Assembly: GCF_019112545.1 (NCBI RefSeq)
Contig: NW_025064916.1
Coordinates: forward strand, 192,080-256,079
Length of the DNA: 64,000 bases
Direction of reading: 5' to 3'
Source: Guyanagaster necrorhizus
Taxonomy: Eukaryota; Basidiomycota; Agaricomycetes; Agaricales; Physalacriaceae
Positions 1-11,687 of this stretch are shown here, piece by piece. A model generated the notes under the pieces. The model did not search any database and was not told the origin of the DNA. It saw nothing but the letters and a program-made list of their open reading frames with translations. Made by a program: the position numbers and the translations under genes. Position 1 is the stretch's first letter, and each line of letters begins with the position of its first letter.

Positions 1-655
1 AGATGGTGCTGGGGGTCAAAGCCCCTAACATGAGCAACATTTTTCCACTCATGATGCCGCGAGAGTAAATAGGCTTCATAGAAGCTACGTCTACCTGGCA
101 ATTCGCAGTACGGGAAGTGATCGGGACGCCCTTGACGTATCATACAAGAAACTCAGCAGCACAAAGGACATACACAGTAATAACAGCTGCAGGAAGCAGG
201 ATTAATTATCGTCAATGATATCACAAGCACTTTGCTGACCCAGTTGGAACACAATGCCGCCGAGTATTATATCTCCACCCTGTACACGAAGAATGATTAG
301 AATCACCAAAACTCTCCGGAGAATATTTTACAAACCTTATTGGCGGCTGGTAGAGTTGTAGCTGCCGACGCAATGCCTCCTCCAACATCTTGTATTATCA
401 AGGCGACGCCATCCTGAAATATACAAATCATGGTGAATGGATTGAGAATACAGGGGAGAGACGGTGCTTACGCAGGTGCAGAAGATGATAGAATCTAAAG
501 ACAGCTTAGGATGAGTATCAGGTATTGGGGCTGCGCGACTCACACATCCGGGGAGTGAGCCTGCTATATACAGGATCCAACCTTTGATGAATGTGCCCAG
601 AACAACGAAGTTAGCAGCAACCAGAGGTGTCAGGGCGAAGATGGTGCAAACAATT
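1..655 (-). CDS. RTA1-like membrane protein (lipid-translocating exporter family), partial at left edge
   Basis: Several short minus-strand exons give the RTA1 pattern in order. The first reads IVCTIFALTPLVAANFVVLG (from about 655 down), matching the family's 'IVCTI.APTPLVAANFVILG' helix. The next pieces are IIFCTC (about 490), then DGVALIIQDVGGGIASA (about 405), then GGDIILGGIVFQL (about 270), then AVITVYVLCAAEFLV (about 190). Introns with GT..AG ends separate them. The family has seven membrane helices and is linked in yeast to resistance to toxic lipids and azole-type drugs. The extreme C-terminus lies beyond base 1, and the N-terminal exons upstream of 655 could not be resolved: frame-open sequence runs to about 774 but does not clearly match. 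The downstream neighbour of the MFS gene, in the same direction, is this gene. Family assignment is fairly sure; intactness is not known. Confidence 0.7.
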
Positions 656-1024
656 CTAAAAGAACAAACCATAAACAAGGGAACACCACCAACGGCATTG
701 CCTCCTCTAATGGCGAGCCTTAGACTTCGAAGATTTAGAGGGATGGCTAGGATACAGTCAGTAAAGAAGTACAAAAAGAATCAATAGAAATACACACGAA
801 GCACAGACGTCCCTACTCTAGAATCCAACTTGGACTGTCGTATCATAGGGTAACAGATTTAGATGTTTCACCAGCACGTATGTCGGGCAATCCTTTTTAC
901 TAAACAAGCACTATCTGAAGTTCGCGACAGAATTTGCTTATAACGCAAAATTTTGCATCCAATGCATAAGAGGCAAACTTCTAGAATCAACTTACAACAA
1001 AAATGATGAATTTAATTCATATAA

Positions 1025-2884
1025 TCACTCTTCCTGCCTTTCGCCTTCATCCTGCACCTTTGGTGTCAACGGTATCTCCTTTATGAAGACCGCTGCTACC
1101 ACTGCGACCCCCGCAAGGGCCATAGTAAACCAAAACACAACATGTATCGCCTCCCCATACGCGTGCCTCACAATCACACGAAGATTTTGCGGAAGTGTGG
1201 CGATGCTGTCAAGAGAATGTCTTACTTGGCGGACAAGTTCATCGATATCCACATCCTCTCCAATCAACTCCCGTTTGAGCGCAGCACGCAGTGTTCCTTG
1301 GACGAGCGTGCTGCCGACTGAGAGACCTACGACGGAGCCAAGGGAACGGAAGAGGTAGGATACTACATGATTTGAGTTTAGTAAGACATCAGGGATGTGC
1401 GAAAGCCTTCGTTACCTGCTGTAGCGATCGCCTGATCAGTATGTCCAGCATTGGCAATTAGAGAGATGAGTGAGGTCGTTATACCACCCCCTGACAGATT
1501 ATAAGAACAGCTAAAACGGCAATAATATCAGAAACACATACCATTGCCTACGCTTGCTATCACCAAGCCCACCACCAAGCCCACCAAGGAGCTCACCACC
1601 ACACCACTCATCAACACCACGAGCAAGGTTCCCATCAGAAGTAAAAGGTACCCTGCAACCGTGACCCAATAAAACTTCCCCGTGGCCTGCATGATTATGC
1701 CGCCAATCAAACTCCCTGATACGCCACCCAAGACGCTCGGGATGAACCATGCCCCCACCCGGCTAGCGGAGAACCCGCACACAGCCTGCAAGTACAACGA
1801 GAGGTGGAATAGCATACACATGCTTGCCGCCACTCCAAAGAAATTGACAAGATATGATGGGGTGAGCGCATGGGAGAGAATAATTCGAGCTGGCGCAAGT
1901 GGTTCGCGTGCAGTGTGCTCTGTGATGGCGAACAGAACGAAGAACACTGCTGAGCTGACAAGGGTACTGATGGTGAGCGGTGCCGACCAGGAGACGTTTC
2001 CTCCGTTATCGAGCCCGAGGAGGAGGAGGAGTACCGTCAGGACGAGAGTGAACGCCCCCAGGAAATCTACGCGGCAAATCTTGTTCTTCAAGCTGGAATC
2101 ATTGGAGGGCAAGGGTATTCTTAAAGCCACAGAGACAGAAATGATAGCAACGAGTGCAATAGGGACTTGCATAAGGAATGCCCAGCGCCAACCAATTGTA
2201 TCAGCCAGTATTCCCCCAAGAGGCGCGCCGACTGCGCTCCCTGTCGCAAATACGATATTGATAATACCCTGCCAGGTCCCCCGACTCCGGAGGGGCACGA
2301 TATCGGACATGATAATGCTCACGACCGTTGACATTCCCCCACCGCCGATACCCGCTAGGGCACGTGAGGCGATCAACGCGTTCATACTCTCCGAGATCCC
2401 ACACAAGAGACTGCCAACAGCGAAGATGCAATACGCGGTCAGCAGGCAGGTCTTGCGCCCGAATATGTCGCTGAGTTTGCCGTACAACGGTCTGTGCATG
2501 TATACTGAGAACGATAAATGTGAATTTGAATAGTAGCTCACTGAAAGCTGGTGAGGGTGAGCATGTACCCCGTGGCGATCCAGCTCGTCTTTTGGAGCTG
2601 TTGGAGCTCACTCCCGATGGCAGCGTATGCTATACTACTGTTAGAACGATAAGATCTTGGTAAAGGGAAGGCCAGGTATACATGAAACGACAATTGTCCC
2701 ATCCATGGCGGCGAGAAATACCCCAACCGACATGGGAATGACCTGACGATGCAATCAAGAAGGATTCCGACATGAATGATAGACGACGCACCACAGCAGC
2801 TAATGCCCTTGCAGATTTATCTCCTCCATTGGCATTGGCATTGGCAAGCAGCGGCCTCGTCTCGTCGGTGTCCTCGACGGTCAT
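1025..2884 (-). CDS. DHA2-family MFS transporter (14-TM multidrug / vacuolar basic amino acid type)
   Basis: Proton-driven major facilitator of the drug:H+ antiporter-2 group, close in pattern to the Fnx1/Vba vacuolar transporters. Exons join to VGVFLAAMDGTIVVS (TM1, the D of motif D1), then YAAIGSELQQLQKTSWIATG, then PLYGKLSDIFGRK (motif A), then GTWQGIINIVFATGSAVG and GAPLGGILADTIGWRW (motif C region). The chain then runs through further helices to GGGITTSLISLIANAGHTD and YLFRSLGSVVG. It stops after a charged tail, ending QDEGERQEE. At least five introns are visible with clean GT..AG borders, for example after TSFQ and after SVGN. The start at 2884 gives a cytoplasmic N-terminus with an Ala-Asn repeat. 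The junction between this N-terminal exon and TM1 (about 2745-2760) needs a frame change that I could not place on a good donor, so the first exon is tentative. The rest appears intact. Confidence 0.9.
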
Positions 2885-3404
2885 GGTGGGAGCAGAGAGA
2901 AAAGGTAAGCAGTTTCATGAGAGATTGCGATACGATGTTGAAATTGATAATGAATAACGTGGTAAACAGTACTTTCGGCAGCTCGGCCCGGAGCAATATC
3001 TGCAGCTGAGGCGACGGCAGGCATGGACTCGAAATTAAGGTGCCAGTCTGCGGTACTGGTAGATAATTCCCGCTACCGTCATGCAAGCCATGGCTGTCCC
3101 GGGAGTAGTAAGGTAAGCAGGGGTAGCCGACTAAGTCAGCCTTTCAGCATCTTGAAGTCAAACTTGACATCAGTGCTAACTTCATTCCAATTTTCAAATA
3201 CAGTCAGTGCGACCTACAACTTGAGCCCAGACCTAGGCAGACCTGGTAGCATACACGATCTTTTTCTGCCTCGCCAAGTGTCGCTAGCGTGCAATGTAGG
3301 CCAGCCAGAAGAAGAATCCGACAAAGATGAGGAAGTCGAGGTGTGATAGTAATCAAGGTCAGTTACTTCTTTGTTAATACGTTATCTTAGTTTTTCGGTC
3401 GAAG
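2885..3404. other. Gene-free spacer
   Basis: Between the MFS start and the F-box relic I see only short open frames with no recognisable domain. The MFS promoter should lie here. Confidence 0.4.
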
Positions 3405-4275
3405 GGCCTCAGTCTTTCCTCAAGAAATTATTGATCAGATCATCGATTACAACTACGATGGTATCCCTAGCCTCCAAGCTGCCTCCCTCGCCCCCCACTC
3501 GTTTCTACCCTCTTTCGGAGTACATCCTTTCGCTGAAGTCATATTTGTACACGAACATGTCCTCGGTCCCGTCCCAGAAATGTTCGTCGTACAGGACATA
3601 ACTGGAAGACTTTCTACATGCAGGGACTTTCTCTCTCTCCTACTGGAGGCCCCCTGGATTTCTAGCGTCGTCAAAACACTCGTCCTCCATAATAGGGACG
3701 AAGTACACTCAGTAAACGGTAGTACCTGCCTCCCGGAAGACCCCCCAATATGCCACTATTCTGCCGACCATTTTATACTCGCTTGCCCATCTGCGTCACC
3801 TAGTTCTTAGCAATGTACCAGGCCAGTCGTGGAAAGCATTAAGCGCTGATCTGCGAGCAACATTTATCACGACGCTTCCTCGCCTCTCCCAGCTAGATGT
3901 CGATTTTCTCTCCTTCGAAGATGCTGCTGAATTTATTGAAGTCATCCGAGAAGCCAAATTGCTAAGACACTTCTCCTATGTCAATACTAGCGGTATCAAC
4001 TCCTAGGAGTTCCCAAACACTCTTAGTGCACAATTGCCTCGAGTCTGTCTCGAGTCGCTGACTGTCGCAGGGAGGCCGTTGTGTCGAGCCCATGTTAACC
4101 CGTTTCTATCACCCTACTTTGATCTCACGCGCGTTCGCGAATTATCGATCTCTTCCGACAGATGCTTCGCAGACTAAGAGTCCTTTGATGCCCTTCAAAT
4201 GCTTCTATATGCTGTCGGCGACTCCCTAGAACATCTTACATTAGAGTTCAGGTTCTGCTTCAGTAGGTGGATTGA
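3405..4275 (+). pseudogene. F-box/LRR protein relic, copy 1 (N-terminal part)
   Basis: An F-box-like start FPQEIIDQIIDYNYDGIPSL begins near 3417. It is followed in shifting frames by LLLEAPWISSVVKTLVLHNR, LAHLRHLVLSNVPGQSWKAL and LPRLSQLDVDFLSFEDAAEF, the usual course of agaricomycete F-box/LRR proteins. At least one frame change falls near 3780. In-frame stops are TAG at about 4003 and TAA at about 4174, and the frame reads on beyond both. The intact protein would be a substrate adaptor of an SCF ubiquitin ligase. The relic is non-functional as read. Its segment LESLTVAGRPL..DLTRVRELSIS is repeated in the neighbouring relic. Confidence 0.65.
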
Positions 4276-4355
4276 GATCGCCCTATCGTTCAGTCATTAA
4301 CCAGACATAATCAACAGAACCGGTAATTGTCAACAAGAATACAAATCTCCGTTCA

Positions 4356-5252
4356 ATGTACATTGTTAGCTCCCGGGTCGATACCGAGATGATCCCAGTC
4401 CACAGGGGCTTAGAATCCTTGACTTGGGACGTGGTTCCACTATGGAAAAGCGATGTTTTTTGGGCAGGAAATTGGGAGGAGCTCGACTTATTTCTTGACG
4501 AACCCACGCATTTCTCATCGCTGTCGAGGCCTGTAGAGATGATATTTCATGCGCGCCGTTCCCCTCACCATTCCTTACCTCTTCCAGCTGAAATCTCTTC
4601 GTTTCGCCGGTCGTCCTATACATCTTCACGCGGTTTATATGTTGGCCAAGGCCCATCCTAGCCGCATTGATCTCACTCAAATTCGTGAATTATCAGTGCG
4701 ACTGAGAGCATAGCTGACGATACCGCTGTAAACGCCCTGCAGAGTCTCTTGGACACTCTCGGCGGTTCCTTGGAGCATCTCCCCATTGGGTTAGTAAGCC
4801 CTCCGTCCAGTAAGCATCATGATTTGAACTCGATCATCAACCCGGTTCTGATGTTTTCTCCACCAAACAAAATCCCCCTCCATCGAGTCCAACACCAACC
4901 TCTGATCTGTGCACTGTGCAACTGTGCCATCTCCATGATATCCCCTTTTCGAGTTCGGTACAGACACTCATAGTAGACGTGGGGACTAGGATGGGACGAC
5001 GGCGTGATCTCGGCCGTAAATTTGCAAGATTTTGATGCACTTTTCGACTCGCGTGGGGGTTCGTTGACCAGGATTGAATTGATGCTCCATCATCCTCATG
5101 ATAGATGCGGGGAGCGATTTTGTTGCGGTTACCCGCCTATCGAAGATAATCTGTTGGAACGCGTAGAGGCGCAGATGCCCAAGTTGATGGCAGGAGGGAT
5201 TCTCTGGGTCAAGGAGCGGAGAGGTGAGTTTGGGGCTCCGTTACTTCTTTGA
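4356..5252 (+). pseudogene. F-box/LRR protein relic, copy 2 (C-terminal parts)
   Basis: The part HRGLESLTWDVVPLW..WEELDLFLDEPTHFSSL (4356-4530) looks like the C-terminal end of the preceding relic. From about 4575 a second middle region begins: LKSLRFAGRPIHLHAVY..IDLTQIRELSVRL, ending at a TAG near 4711, then ALQSLLDTLGGSLEHL. This parallels LESLTVAGRPL..DLTRVRELSIS..GDSLEHLTLEF in copy 1, so two related LRR genes were fused or tandemly duplicated before decay. The last part, near 5004-5252, has FDALFDSRGGSLTRIEL and MPKLMAGGILWVKERRGE, a typical C-terminus of these proteins. Frames are broken several times. Confidence 0.55.
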
Positions 5253-5958
5253 TTTCATATCTGATTCTAAGGACTAGTGCGGTATATGTTTGGGCATAGA
5301 TGGATGAGAGATCTCGCGTGATCTTCCCACAGACAGTTTTTGACGTACTCAATAGTAAACTGCACTTTGATGAAAGCAAATTTCTGTCCATTTACTATCG
5401 ATGCGAGGCAGATGCCTTGAAAGCTTCTTTGAGATGGTTTGTATAGGGTAGAGCGTGAATGACTTCCTACAGCTGAGGAAGAATGATCATGGACATCGTA
5501 CTGCATATTTACAGGTTCTAACGCCTTCCACCTCCCCCCTCTTTTTGAACTATGGATCGTTTATCGGCAGTACGAGAGGGAGGCAAAGTATTGAAAAAAA
5601 TCTGGGTGTAATTCTGATTTTTTTTTTCACGGTTGAAACTAAACCACATTTTGCATATAGGTCAACGGTCAGCGACCACCGTATGTGTGCGCGTGTTCTG
5701 GAGTCTATTTGTACTCTATGCTGTTCTTCTGTCGTTCATTTGTGGTTTCTAGACTTGTCCTGCCAGCCCTGTTGATGGTTGACTGCTCTTACAGCACTCT
5801 GCTGTATAGCGTGGCATCACTTGCTTGATGATACCCGGAGGCCCCGAGCAGCTGATAGTTCCTCATGGTTGTCAATTCTAGTCATTGCCTCCGGTTCCGA
5901 ATGCTGTGTTTCAATATGATATGGGATTGCTCCGCGAACTTCTCAACCTTTCACTGCT
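5253..5958. other. Gene-free spacer
   Basis: No gene seen. It contains a run of T near 5620-5628. The promoter of the following gene should lie in its right part. Confidence 0.35.
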
Positions 5959-6908
5959 ATGCTCACGCATCGTGCGCTTCAAAGAGCTCGACCAGTAGCA
6001 GCACCAGTCTCTCCCCGTAGTCTCATCCAGACGAGATCACCCGAAGAATGCAATCCACAAACAGCTTCACCTCTATTCTCCACCATCCCACCCGAAATCC
6101 GTAACATCATCTTCCAGCTTGCTCTATGTAGCTACCCAGACGAATCCCGGGCATATCCTGGCAACGCTTACTGCTTTCGTCCAGGATACGAATACTATCA
6201 GCGCATAGACACAGATCTCCTCCTCACCTGCCATCGCGTCTACAACGAGACTCGTCTCCTGCCTGTCATCGGGAACGAACATGTGTTCTGGTGTCACCGT
6301 GGCCCGCCGGGGTCGAGTGCGAGGCCAGCCGTATACTTTGGTAAGATGACGAAGGAGCAACAGGATGTCATCGATTGCGTGCACTTTTTCACGCAGCTGT
6401 ACTGGCTCGAGGGAACCTTCCCGGCAGCCTGTTCGATCGCTGAAATGCGTCCGAGAAAGGTGAAGATTACGATAAGACACTCGGATTGGTGGTACTGGGA
6501 GAATAATCACTTGTTGGTGCTGAAGGACGGATGGACGAATGAGATAAGGCTGTTGAAGCGCCTCGAGGAATTTGAGATTGAGTTGGAGACGTTTGAGAGG
6601 AACAAGGACCAGGTATGTGTTTAAGGATCTGCATGCTCCTGAGTTGATTTATTGTCGTGGTCCAGATGCTAGCCATAGCTCAGAGAATACGCAATTGGAA
6701 CATTGATCTTTGGGATGGGCGCGTCCTGAGCACCAAGGGACATTCCCTTGTTCATGATCACTGGAGAGGAACGTCTGTTTTTGCAGACAATATTGGGTAT
6801 GATAGGGAGAATAACTCTTGGACTCGGCGATCCAGGGTTGTGCGTCCTGTCGCTCCGTTAGTATACAATACGGTAACACTCAAGTGGACTGCAGTAGCGA
6901 AAGTATGA
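5959..6908 (+). CDS. 2EXR/F-box-like domain protein
   Basis: Two exons. Exon 1 starts at ATG 5959 and has a short basic leader (RALQRARPVAAPVSP). This is followed by LFSTIPPEIRNIIFQLALC, the F-box-related helix typical of 2EXR-type fungal proteins, and by DLLLTCHRVYNETRLLP, the second signature. The donor GTATGT follows NKDQ near 6612 and the acceptor lies near 6664. Exon 2 continues MLAIAQRIRNWNIDLWDGRV and ends at 6908. The protein is about 300 aa. Such proteins form large families in fungi; their partners are unknown, and a role as ubiquitin-ligase adaptor is only inferred from the F-box likeness. It appears intact. Confidence 0.75.
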
Positions 6909-7041
6909 AAATCGTCCTATTGTCGAGTTCAGGATTACATTGGATAGATACCATTATGAGTAGAAGCATAGGGATGTGATATGTTGGGAAGGAAAAAAGC
7001 ACCGCAAGGATAAGGAAGACAAGGAAGAAAATGATGATGTT

Positions 7042-7131
7042 GGTGCTATGGTGTAGTGGTAGCACATGGGATTCTGATTCTGTGTTAGCCAATATGGTTC
7101 CCATAACCCAGGTTCGAACCCTGGAAGTGCC
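7042..7131 (+). tRNA. tRNA-Gln(CTG) with a 20-nt intron
   Basis: The cloverleaf was read by eye. D arm GTGT-AGTGGTA-GCAC; anticodon stem TGGGA/TCCCA; anticodon CTG at 7074-7076; intron 7078-7097 directly after position 37, the canonical site; T arm CCAGG-TTCGAAC-CCTGG. The body matches fungal tRNA-Gln. The acceptor stem is weak: two G-U pairs and an A-A mismatch at 7:66. A TTTT Pol III stop lies at about 7155. It could be a functional gene or a slightly decayed copy. Confidence 0.85.
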
Positions 7132-7602
7132 TTGACAGAAAAAGAGCTGGTTTCGTTTTAAAAAAAACCTCAGCACTTTTAATAAGGATTTGAAACAGTG
7201 TCATCTGCAACATGGCATATTTTGCGGATGCCCACTGACCATGTTTAGTCATCTAGTTCTACAAACCGCGGTGCAGCAGGAGGAATGGCCCGCTCTCGTC
7301 GTGACTTTTTTCGCACGATATTTTCACGTAACGACTGCGATGACCGAGATTGGTATTGAAGACGAGCGTGACTCTAAACAACCACCAGAATCCAAACCTG
7401 AGGAGGATGCCGATCAGAATTCGCGGCCGCCGACCCACTCCTCCCGACTTAAACACATCGCTGATGACCGCACTCAGTCGACACAGCCACAACGTCTCAT
7501 TCGCGTTTCAATTCCAAATAACATTAATATTATATTTATTGTTTAGATAAGTCCGAGTACTCAAAAAAAAACCTATGGTGCCTCCATGACACTAAATTAT
7601 CA
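7132..7602. other. Spacer between tRNA-Gln and kinase-ARM gene
   Basis: There is an open frame at 7190-7546, but it has no domain I know and low-complexity ends. It probably holds the 3' UTR of the minus-strand gene. Confidence 0.35.
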
Positions 7603-10600
7603 CTAGTATGAGGATTCTGTGTCGACGAGAGGAACAGGACAAGCAGTGTGATAATCAGGACATCCTCCGCTCCAATTATGTGTCATGGCCGTCTTTGCAG
7701 ATGCTGAACATGAAAAAAGCCAATCAAAGAAATCCCGCGCGCCTGACGAACGTGACTTACCAGCATTCCTTGTCCACAGATTACCCGTGATACTCGTTAC
7801 CGCCATCGAACACGCTTTAGACACATCTGCACTACCATTTTCCCCTACCCGCTTCAAAATTGTGATACCGCCCGCACTGACAATCTCCTTCCTGATGGCG
7901 GACCCTCCTACGTCACCCAAGAAGCTCACCGCCAAAGCCATCTGCATGTGTATCTGCGGGTACGGCTCGTCGGCGACCGTTCTCAGTGCGGCCAACAGCG
8001 CATCCACGACTCCGGCGTCTACCAGTGCCTTGCGGGTTCCGCCACCCCATTCGGCGCAGCTAAACCGTTGAATAGCAAAAGCGAACGAACCCAGCGGTTC
8101 GACAACTTCCGGCGGTAATACGCTCGGCAAGCGGGAGAGGCCTCGCGCGACGTCGGCGTCTAAGAGTACCTTAGCCATGTCAGCACTGTTTGGCCGCATC
8201 ATGCAGCCTACTGCGCGAGCAGCCCACATAAGAACTGAGGGGTCATTCGATGATGTCAAGTGGAACGACACCATAGATACGCATCCCTGTTTGTATAAGG
8301 CCTTTGAAAGCTTGATAGAACGAGCGATTCGAGCGACTGCGTAGAGGCCCGCACAAATATCATCGGGGGCGACGGTGTTCGTGGTCGATACCTGTCGAAG
8401 ATAGGCGGCGACTTCCGGTATAACGCCGAGATCACTGAGTACATCGGCTATGGCGTCGTTATGGATAAGGATGCCAATGCACCAAGCGGACATACGCGCA
8501 GAAGCAAGGTTGCCACGCAAAGTTTTTTCAAGAATAACGCTGACGAGATTCTGTTTGATGAGACCAGAGGCGACATCAGCATTTCGGCAGATACGGTTGA
8601 GACACCATAGAGCAAGGGTAGTGATGGGATCCGAAGTTGAGGATTTGACTATCTCGATCAAGGTTCTCGTGGTGTTGGTCCGGTAAATTGTGTTGGCGCT
8701 TATGGTATCGTGGCTGAGTAAAGTAAACAGTATAAGCGAGAGGCGACGAAGAAACGAATAATATAACGTACGCGATAAGACCAAGTGTTGTCAGAACTAT
8801 CTCTAAACCATCTGGCTCAGCTGCTCGAATCTTCAACAGATGTATCAACACCGGAACAGCCCCAGCTGTGACCAGTTTCTGTGCGCCTTTGTCGCATTGT
8901 GTGGCGACATATTGAATCTTGGAAAGGCAATTGTCGATAAAGGCACGTCGGCGAGTTGTTTGCACTTCCGCCTGTAACGCGCCAACCAGAAGAATGGCGT
9001 TCGGTGGGTCTACGAGATATATATTAGCAATAAGCGTCATTCGGAGTAGGCAAACACATACGGGACAAGCTGGATGATGACCCGGTGCCAGAAAGTCCTT
9101 CACTTTCGGCAGACAATCCCGACCGACGATCCCACGCGGTAGCAATAGGTTGATGTGTTATTGCACCGATCCCACGACGTTTTGTCTCCCATAGTGACGG
9201 TGATTCGCTACGAACAATATGCTCGTCCACCTCAGCAAAGGCAGATAATTGCGGAGTATAGGATCTTGCTAAAGTGCTCGTAGGATCCCAGTGTCGCGAG
9301 TAGTCTAAACAACGAGAGGTCAAACTTTTTTTAACTCATCCATCGAAATATCACGCACCCGAGCTATTTGAGAGCGAGTTAACCCGTAACGGGTCTGAAA
9401 GTGGTTTTGGTCTAGACGCGGGAGATAGAATGACAAGTGATGATCGCGTACTGGAAACTGGACTGATAGGTGGTAGATCGTCCACGGGATGGGATCTTGG
9501 GGTGGACAGGGAGGAGGCATCTGTGCTACTCGACAACGTCGGGGAAAAGATCTGCGAAGATAAAGGGGTATAATTTGACAAAGGCGATAGAGGCGATGTT
9601 GGCGATGCTGTCAGAGGTTTCTCGTAGGCTGGTGGTCCAGATTTGAACGAGCGTGTCGATGCTACCGTCGAACTCCGGCCTAAGCTAGTCGACCGAGTAG
9701 ACAGTTGGCCAAATTCGGCGGCCAGAGAGGCTATCACTGGATCTGAAGTGTTCGGCTGCATCTTCAAAGAAATAGACCTTCCCCTACCAGCGGCAGGCAT
9801 TGCCTTGGCATTGAAAGCAGAGACTTCTTGGGGAGTGTCTGTTCCATAGCTTCTCCATAAACGCACGACAATGTCGAAACTTGGCCGCATGCGAGGCTCC
9901 TTTCGCCAGCACTCTTCGATGACATCCCAGAAATAGTTGTTCAGGCCCACGCGGGCGTCCCGGGTTGGATCTGGACGGTCAGGTCGGGCATCTTCTGCCA
10001 CGACAAGCTGGTATATCTGTTTCTCGGACAGTACGCCCCACGGCTGGGAGAGGGTATATAACTGGCAAAGTCGGTGAACTATAGCAATAAGATAACCGTG
10101 TCAGATATACCTCGTATGCACTCATCGCGAACGAAAACACGTCTGAAGGTCGCGACACTGTCTGAAGATTATCGTTACATCACGACAATAGACAAATAGT
10201 AAGAAACTCACTCCCTTCCACGCTTCCGGACTAAAATATCGGTGCGCTTCCTTGTTTCTGCTTGGCTGTATCTCGACCGTAGCCCAGTCAGAGACACATG
10301 CCTCTCCGTTGTCTCTGATGAGAATGTTGGTCGGCTTGAGACCTCCATGAATGACATCACACTACGAAACGATACAAAAATGAGGGATTTTCGGGCCGTA
10401 AGTGACGACACGTACCGAATGCAGATATTGCATGCCCAGGGCAGTCTCGAGGATCTGACATATCGTAAGTATGGGACCTTCTAGAAAACGGAAAATGAAG
10501 GTACAATTTTTCCGCGATCAACATTGGGGTTTCTTGTCAAGTATTGCCGACTATTCCCGTTGACATGGCATTGCATAACGAGATAGAGGGAGTCGTCCTC

Positions 10601-10909
10601 GTTGGAGGACACGCGATAAACCTCGCAGATATTAGCATGATTCAAACTCCTCCACGAATGAACCCGGTCGAAGAAAGCCTAACAGTGAAGATGGGTTAAT
10701 CCCAAGTTTTAAATAGAGGAGATAGCACGCACGTCAGAAGACGCTTCTGAAGAGAGGACTTTGACTGCAACAACAGTTTTGTTGAGACTTCCTTGGAAAA
10801 CGCTGCCATTTCTCCCGCCCCCCAAACGCAAGTCCTTGTCATACGTGAGCTCCTCTCCATCAACCGTACCGACGCCAAGCACAGAAGAGGAAGCAGAGGG
10901 AGAATCCAT
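7603..10909 (-). CDS. Kinase-like (pseudokinase) domain fused to ARM repeats, copy 1
   Basis: Many exons. The N-terminal kinase-like domain starts at ATG 10909: glycine loop LGGGRNGSVFQG and beta3 VAVKVL with the ATP-binding lysine. The catalytic loop reads VIHGGLKPTNILI (about 10345), so the HRD aspartate is glycine. The DFG position reads SDWATV. The C-lobe has FSPEAWKG and MRPSFDIVVRLW. A Ser/Pro-rich linker follows (about 9350-9800). The C-terminal half is ARM-like: LLVGALQAEVQ, KLVTAGAVPVLIHLLKI, LALWCLNRIC, ARMSAWCIGILI, LYAVARIARSIKL, WAARAVGCMMRPNSA, GVVDALLAALRTVAD. It ends at 7603 after HNWSGGCPDYH. The role is likely scaffold or regulator rather than phosphotransfer. It is divergent from the DUF2306 gene at 11688 and has a full paralogue at 53541-56686. 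Confidence 0.85.
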
Positions 10910-11687
10910 ACCAGGTGCAGGCCGGGGGGCAATAGCGGAAGACGAAAGTCGAGTGCAAGCGTAAACAAGACAGTACTAATAGTAATAGATGTTAACATGT
11001 TTGCGTGCGTGCAAAGTTGATAGTCCGCGAATAACGAACTGGTTAGACCAGTTCGTTGGAAATAAAATTAGTTCGGTACCAAGCGTTGTTTAGATCTGCT
11101 GCGCTGATAGAGAATTCGATGGGAATTTCGGTGGCACCGTTGCTATGCCGGCGTAACATAACAGACGTGAAGTCGGGGCCTGAAAGCAGACAGATCCACG
11201 GCCAAACTTTCTTGACGGCGATCAAGGTGATTGCCGGTAGTATCCTTTTTTTTTCTCCTGCAACAACCCAGAGGACCGAAAAAACTACCCTGCTTCAATG
11301 TCTCTATTCGGTCAAGCTGGGTTCTGTCTTGAACTGTTCTGTTTCTCTAAACGGGGTATCCTATCCCCCGGAATAAAACTAATTTTGAAATTTTGCTCAA
11401 TTTGTGCAACCCACAAGCCGATCTTTCACCGTTATATTCTGATGGTCCAAAAATCCAGCTTGCGGTGTATAAGTGGAGCTACTGTACTTCAACGGTGACT
11501 GTGCGAACTGAGTCCTGATCCCGAACTCGGATGCCACCCTTGTCTACCGAAACTGCCAGGTACCTCCCCCCCCGCTCGGACGAAATTAAATTTTGCTTCC
11601 ATTTCTCCTGCGTCTATCCCGTGAGCGGCGCGCACTCAAAAGTGCTCGTCGAGACTTGGACTCGGACTCTGACCTTTGTTATCCTCC
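10910..11687. promoter_or_regulatory. Divergent intergenic region (shared promoter) of kinase-ARM and DUF2306 genes
   Basis: About 780 bp separates the two start codons, which face away from each other. The same head-to-head arrangement is kept in the second copy (52410-53540). Promoter function is inferred from arrangement only; no TATA box or operator was identified. Confidence 0.45.

Noticed and set aside
1682..2533. Long plus-strand open frame opposite the MFS gene
   Set aside because: Shadow of the transporter exon; the protein pattern is on the minus strand.
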